From the NCBI GenBank assembly GCA_039925865.1, contig JBDSYA010000261.1, forward strand, positions 1 to 11,818: DNA of 11,818 bases, read 5' to 3'. The notes under the pieces are model-generated. The model made no database searches and was not told where the DNA came from. It saw only the letters and a list, made by a program, of their open reading frames with translations. A program made the translations under genes and the position numbers. The stretch comes from JBDSYA01 sp039925865. Lineage in GTDB: Bacteria > Bacteroidota > Ignavibacteria > Tepidaquicellales > Tepidaquicellaceae. Below, one piece after another: positions 8,594-11,818 of the stretch; position 1 is the first letter of the stretch, and each line of letters starts with the position of its first letter.

Positions 8594-10048
8594 CTACAAA
8601 TTTAACTGATTGAGTTTCTCAAGTATCCAGTCTTTGTTTATCAATTCTTTTGTCTGTAAAACTTTTTCTTTCAACTTCACTGCATCATATTCATCGAAAT
8701 TAATTCTCAATTTTATGAGGTCGTTTACATTGTTAAGAAAATTCATGTACTTCTTTTTTGAATTATCCTTAATGAGTCTTGAATTTTTGATAAAATGTTT
8801 ATGCGTATCGATTAGAGACAAAGCATTTTCCAAAGAATTAAGTTCATATAATGATAATAGCATTAGCTTTTTTGTGTCATTTTTGAAATAAAGATTTTCA
8901 TTTGTTGTTAAAAGAAAATCTGAAAAGTTTATCTTATTGCAATATTCCATGCACTTTTCAAAATCTTTTTGAAGAAAATTCAGGTGAGCAAATGAGTATG
9001 CAGTAACACTGTTGCGGCTTTTGGTCTCAATATATTTTATGTAACCGCGAATAAATTTTTTCAGAATTCCAACCTCTTTTAAAGTGACGCATAGAATTAA
9101 AATGTTTCTGAATAAATTAATGTCTATGACGTCTTTCGACTTATGTGACAAAAGATTAAACTTCAACATTTCCAGCAGAATATTAAGCAGCTCTTTATTG
9201 TAATTCTCAAACCCGTCATCAATTTTATTAATGCAGTAAGTCTGCAAAACAGAATAAACATTTTTCTGATCCACTTTTGTAAGTGTCGAAAAATGTTTAC
9301 TGAAAAGTTCTTTGGATTTGAAAAAGTATTTTTCGTCATTGTCCTTATCAAAGAAGCTCAAGAGTAAATGATAAAAGATTAACAGCAGTGGTGATTCCTT
9401 AAAGTCATCTATATGATCTTTGAAATAACTCATCATGAGTTTCAGAAAATCAAAATCATGTTTTATCCTGACACGTTGTTCTTCGACAATCAGGTAGAAG
9501 TAGAACTCCATGATGGATATCATAAATAATTTTATCGTGCTGGACATTTGTTCTGCGCGGAAATTATCCGTCAGAGTTTTATCAACGATTAAAAAACTCT
9601 TTGCTTCGAAGATGAAGACTCTGTTTGTATAATATTCGTGATCCTTTGACTTCGCCGAATTCAGTTTCTTTTCCATCAATCGAATCCTTTTCTCCATAGT
9701 TTCTCTGATGTTTCTTTTATTCAGTTCCTCTATAATTAATCTTTCATCTGTAAAATTTTCGTTTACATGAACATAAAGAAGAAATTTTTCGGCGTGTATA
9801 TTTAGATCTGAGAGTAAATTCCTCATATGAAATTCTTTGAATTTGGTTTTCCCAAATACACCTTTGAAAAGGGTTTCTTTAGATAAGTTTTCATTATCAT
9901 AATGAGGATGATAGTTTTTCAGAATTCTGTATAGCGTGATAACATTTTCGTTTGTATTATGAAAAGGAGAATTCAAAAAATCATCAAAGCGTTTGACTTC
10001 ATCTCCGGAAAAAGTTTTTAATATTGATATTGCAGAGCTCTTTATCAT
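8594..10048 (-). CDS. Hypothetical helical-repeat-like protein upstream of secA (484 aa)
   Basis: The function is unknown. The protein begins MIKSSAISILKTFSGDEVKRF and has no signal peptide or transmembrane segment. Residues 1-95 form what looks like a defined domain, with FDDFLNSPFHN (21-31), NYHPHYDNENLSKETLF (45-61) and HMRNLLSDLNIHAEKFLL (74-91). From memory, this pattern (F..FL.SP..N, then P.F/Y, then RNLLSDL) recurs in uncharacterised Bacteroidota and Ignavibacteria proteins, but I cannot verify that here. The remainder is rich in Lys, Leu, Ile and Glu and looks like a helical solenoid similar to TPR proteins, which would suggest protein-protein contacts. The ATG at 10046-10048 is the first good start, and a possible promoter lies 51-78 bp upstream. 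The secA start follows its stop after 70 bp with no terminator seen, so the two may be cotranscribed. Confidence 0.8.
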   Translation of the reverse strand: MIKSSAISILKTFSGDEVKRFDDFLNSPFHNTNENVITLYRILKNYHPHYDNENLSKETLFKGVFGKTKFKEFHMRNLLSDLNIHAEKFLLYVHVNENFTDERLIIEELNKRNIRETMEKRIRLMEKKLNSAKSKDHEYYTNRVFIFEAKSFLIVDKTLTDNFRAEQMSSTIKLFMISIMEFYFYLIVEEQRVRIKHDFDFLKLMMSYFKDHIDDFKESPLLLIFYHLLLSFFDKDNDEKYFFKSKELFSKHFSTLTKVDQKNVYSVLQTYCINKIDDGFENYNKELLNILLEMLKFNLLSHKSKDVIDINLFRNILILCVTLKEVGILKKFIRGYIKYIETKSRNSVTAYSFAHLNFLQKDFEKCMEYCNKINFSDFLLTTNENLYFKNDTKKLMLLSLYELNSLENALSLIDTHKHFIKNSRLIKDNSKKKYMNFLNNVNDLIKLRINFDEYDAVKLKEKVLQTKELINKDWILEKLNQLNL

Positions 10049-10098
10049 GAGCTTACCATCGCTTAATTTATTTCTTATAATTTAATATTTTTTCAGGC

Positions 10099-10126
10099 TT
10101 AATAATATGAAGTTTGGTTTAGTCAA
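10099..10126 (-). promoter_or_regulatory. Candidate sigma-70-like promoter for the 484-aa gene and secA group
   Basis: On the minus strand TTGACT (10121-10126) is followed after 16 bp by TATTAA (10099-10104). The first is a good -35 match; the second differs from TATAAT at two positions. It would give a leader of about 45 nt before the ATG at 10048. In AT-rich DNA such matches arise easily, and Bacteroidota primary promoters usually have a different consensus, so this is tentative. Confidence 0.28.
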
Positions 10127-10241
10127 TAGTTCTCATTTTTAACTTTCAACTGTCTCTCTGGTGCAAATGGAAAAAATATTCTTTGCGAAACCATATCGAG
10201 TTAGACTATTTTTGTTTAGGTTAATGAATTAAACAAATAAA

Positions 10242-10306
10242 TTCCTAAGTGATGAGGCAACCTACAAAATTTTTCTTTTCGACTTTTCCTTTCTATCACT
10301 TAGGAA
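10242..10306. repeat. Perfect 12-bp inverted repeat with 41-nt spacer
   Basis: TTCCTAAGTGAT at 10242-10253 is exactly complementary to ATCACTTAGGAA at 10295-10306. Unlike its surroundings the arm is of mixed composition, so it is unlikely to be an AT-rich chance match. The spacer is pyrimidine-rich on the plus strand. An ATG overlapping the left arm (10252) opens a 25-codon frame (MRQPTKFFFSTFPFYHLGNS, then QSTCF and a TGA ending at 10329) that reads through the right arm. No T-tract follows, so it is not a standard terminator. It could be a regulatory hairpin, a paired protein-binding site or the remnant of a small mobile repeat. Confidence 0.65.
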
Positions 10307-10529
10307 ATAGCCAATCAACATGCTTTTGAAATACAAGGCGTGTTGTGCGGCTTATTTTACTTACAATTAAAAATTATTCAAATTTTTGGCTTTTGGCTTA
10401 ACTATTATGAATCCCAAATTCTTCAAACTCAAAGCTCTAATCTTTGTAATTCTTAATTTTTAATTCAGGATTCAAACGAAGATAATTCTATTGATTAAGC
10501 AGATTTAGGTTTAGCATTTAATAATTACT

Positions 10530-10537
10530 TAATTTTG
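10530..10537 (+). promoter_or_regulatory. Candidate Bacteroidota-type -7 box of the FG-GAP gene
   Basis: TAATTTTG matches the TAnnTTTG -7 consensus described for Bacteroidota primary sigma factor promoters and lies 57 bp before the ATG at 10595. No clear TTTG-type -33 box lies at the usual distance; only TTTAG motifs at 10504 and 10510 are near. Transcription would start around 10543-10546. This is a sequence match only. Confidence 0.3.
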
Positions 10538-10594
10538 TGAGCATGAGTACACAATAAAATCGATTTTTAATTTAAATTATTAATTAAAACTACT

Positions 10595-11818
10595 ATGAAA
10601 AACATTTGTAAACAATTGAACATTTTATTGATACCGGGAATGCTTTTATTCGCGGTCAATTCCGATGCTAACTGGATGAAAGCAGACAATAGTAATGCTT
10701 TTCTCTCTCAGGAAGCGGAACAGAATTCTGAAATTCAAAAGCAAGATTCTCTTCCCGAAGGAGTAACTCAGGAGTGGCTTAATTCGCTTCGTGATGAAAA
10801 CGGGAACAAAATAATTCCGGAAGAACCCGAGACTGATGCAATGCTGCCAAAGATATTCAATTCTCCGTCACCAACAGTTGCCTTCGGAGTTTCTGTTTCT
10901 GATGCCGGAGATGTAAACAGCGACGGTTATTCTGATATAATAGTCGGAGCATACGCATATTCTTCATATACCGGCAGAGCATATATTTATTTTGGCGGCG
11001 TGAATATGAATACGACTGCGGATGTGATACTTACAGGTGAAGCAGCAAATAATCAATTTGGATTTCCCGCTTCAACGGCCGGAGATGTAAACGGGGATGG
11101 ATATTCTGATGTAATGGTAGGAGCTCAAGGATATTCTTCTAATACCGGAAGAGTTTACATATTCTTTGGCGGTACACTCATGAATAATGTTGCTGATGTT
11201 ATTATGACCGGTGAGGCAGTAAATAATTTTTTCGGAATTTCATTATCAACAGCCGGGGATGTTAATGGAGATTCATTTTCTGATGTAATAGTCGGAGCAA
11301 CTTATTATTCAACAGCGACCGGTAGAGCATACATATATTATGGCGGCTCGTCAATGAATAATATTGCTGATGTAACTATGACAGGAGAAGCAGTAAGTAA
11401 TTTTTATGGGTCAGTATCTTCCGCCGGAGATGTGAATGGAGATTCATTCTCAGATGTAATAGTCGGAGCTCCTTATAATTCATCAGCAATTGGTAAAGCA
11501 TACATATATTTTGGAGGCATGTTAATGAATAATGTTGCAGATGTAACTATGACAGGCGAAACTGTAAATAATTATTTCGGAACTTCAGTATCAAATGCCG
11601 GGGATGTCAATGGAGATTCATTTCCTGATGTAATAGTCGGAGCTAACGGATATTCATCAAATACCGGCAGAGCATACATATTCTATGGCGGATCGTCTAT
11701 GGATAATGGTGCAGATGTAACAATGACCGGCGAGGCAATAAATATTTATTATGGAGGATCAGTCTCTTCTGCCGGAGATATAAATGGCGACGGTTACTCT
11801 GATGTAATAGCCGGAGCA
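10595..11818 (+). CDS. Secreted FG-GAP (integrin alpha-like) repeat protein, N-terminal part
   Basis: The frame is open through the right edge (408 codons seen), so the C-terminus is missing. Residues 1 to about 25 form a Sec signal peptide (MKNICKQLNILLIPGMLLFA and following), so the protein is exported. A linker follows, with LPEGVTQEWL at 53-62. From F97 come six FG-GAP units of about 58 residues, with calcium-loop-like motifs starting at D106 (DVNSDGYSD), D164, D222, D279, D337 and D395. Each is followed by a variant of the DVIVGA strand and then a GRAYIYFGG strand. Such units form beta-propeller blades and bind Ca2+; they occur in surface and secreted proteins for adhesion or carbohydrate contact. 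In Bacteroidota such proteins often end in a type IX sorting domain, which would lie outside the window. The start is chosen because it gives an intact signal peptide; its leader is A-rich without a Shine-Dalgarno site. Confidence 0.92.
   Translation, partial: MKNICKQLNILLIPGMLLFAVNSDANWMKADNSNAFLSQEAEQNSEIQKQDSLPEGVTQEWLNSLRDENGNKIIPEEPETDAMLPKIFNSPSPTVAFGVSVSDAGDVNSDGYSDIIVGAYAYSSYTGRAYIYFGGVNMNTTADVILTGEAANNQFGFPASTAGDVNGDGYSDVMVGAQGYSSNTGRVYIFFGGTLMNNVADVIMTGEAVNNFFGISLSTAGDVNGDSFSDVIVGATYYSTATGRAYIYYGGSSMNNIADVTMTGEAVSNFYGSVSSAGDVNGDSFSDVIVGAPYNSSAIGKAYIYFGGMLMNNVADVTMTGETVNNYFGTSVSNAGDVNGDSFPDVIVGANGYSSNTGRAYIFYGGSSMDNGADVTMTGEAINIYYGGSVSSAGDINGDGYSDVIAGA
10883..11818 (+). repeat. Tandem 174-bp coding repeats (FG-GAP units)
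   Basis: The repeated GCC-GGA/G-GAT block falls at 10904, 11078, 11252, 11423, 11597 and 11771, giving spacings of 174, 174, 171, 174 and 174 bp. The single 171-bp step reflects loss of one codon near the FG motif of unit 4 (YGSVSS). Nucleotide similarity is high, not just protein similarity. In the 41-bp block at 11258-11298, 11429-11469 and 11603-11643 the second copy differs from the first at three sites and the third differs at two. The array continues past the window edge. Confidence 0.9.

Larger units (their letters stand above)
10049..10594. other. Divergent intergenic region (546 bp), AT-rich, no convincing gene
   Basis: This region separates the minus-strand secA group from the plus-strand FG-GAP gene and should hold both promoters. 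It contains a perfect 12-bp inverted repeat (10242-10253 with 10295-10306), a tandem TTTTGGC pair (10384-10397), and a second 12-bp inverted match made only of A and T (10365-10376 with 10454-10465). No tRNA, riboswitch or transposase fragment was recognised. The longest item read as possibly coding is a 25-codon frame (10252-10329), described with the inverted repeat. Confidence 0.7.

Noticed and set aside
10045..10059. A four-codon minus-strand frame (ATG GTA AGC TCA TGA) whose stop overlaps the start of the 484-aa gene as ATGA.
   Set aside because: The overlap looks like translational coupling, but a four-codon frame arises easily by chance and no ribosome-binding site precedes it.
10252..10329. 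The 25-codon frame as a real small protein gene.
   Set aside because: It has no ribosome-binding site or recognised homologue, and its length is expected by chance; it is kept only as part of the inverted-repeat finding.
10335..10353. Imperfect hairpin (AAGGCG against CGGCTT with a G-G mismatch) followed by ATTTTA, resembling a weak terminator.
   Set aside because: It has only about six pairs, one of them G-T, and lacks a proper T-tract; it also lies far from any gene end.
10365..10465. A 12-bp inverted match AATTAAAAATTA / TAATTTTTAATT separated by 77 bp.
   Set aside because: The arms are pure A/T in a region dominated by such words, so chance pairing is likely.

Overview
The window is an AT-rich bacterial chromosomal segment, most likely from the Bacteroidota/Ignavibacteriota group. 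The best evidence is SecA: it carries the extra segments and the WNMVxYDVQL and MATGEGKTLVATLP signatures that I associate with Bacteroidota-type SecA. Supporting signs are start codons mostly preceded by A-rich leaders rather than Shine-Dalgarno sequences, and a secreted FG-GAP repeat protein of the kind these bacteria export in numbers. The exact genus cannot be read from the sequence.

Layout, left to right. (1) 1-1533, plus strand: the C-terminal part of a large CoA-enzyme activase-related protein (BadF/HgdC plus DUF2229 family), cut by the left edge and followed by a strong intrinsic terminator. (2) 1664-4945, plus: a 1093-residue regulator with a MalT-like STAND ATPase at the N-terminus and a SARP-type winged-helix plus BTAD unit at the C-terminus. 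(3) 4929-10048, minus: three co-directional genes read right to left, namely a 484-residue helical protein of unknown function, secA, and a 149-residue unknown protein. The last of these runs 17 bp into the 3' end of the regulator gene. (4) 10049-10594: a 546-bp divergent intergenic region with a perfect 12-bp inverted repeat and AT-rich repeats. (5) 10595 to the right edge, plus: the start of an exported FG-GAP (integrin-alpha-like) repeat protein built from 174-bp tandem units.

The genes do not form one obvious pathway. SecA is housekeeping export machinery and could export the FG-GAP protein through its signal peptide. The activase belongs to anaerobic radical or low-potential CoA chemistry, and the terminator separates it from the regulator. 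No mobile element, CRISPR array, RNA gene or clear new multi-gene system is visible. The items most worth a second look are the hybrid regulator, the two unknown genes flanking secA, the intergenic inverted repeat, and the two repeat subtypes inside the FG-GAP array.
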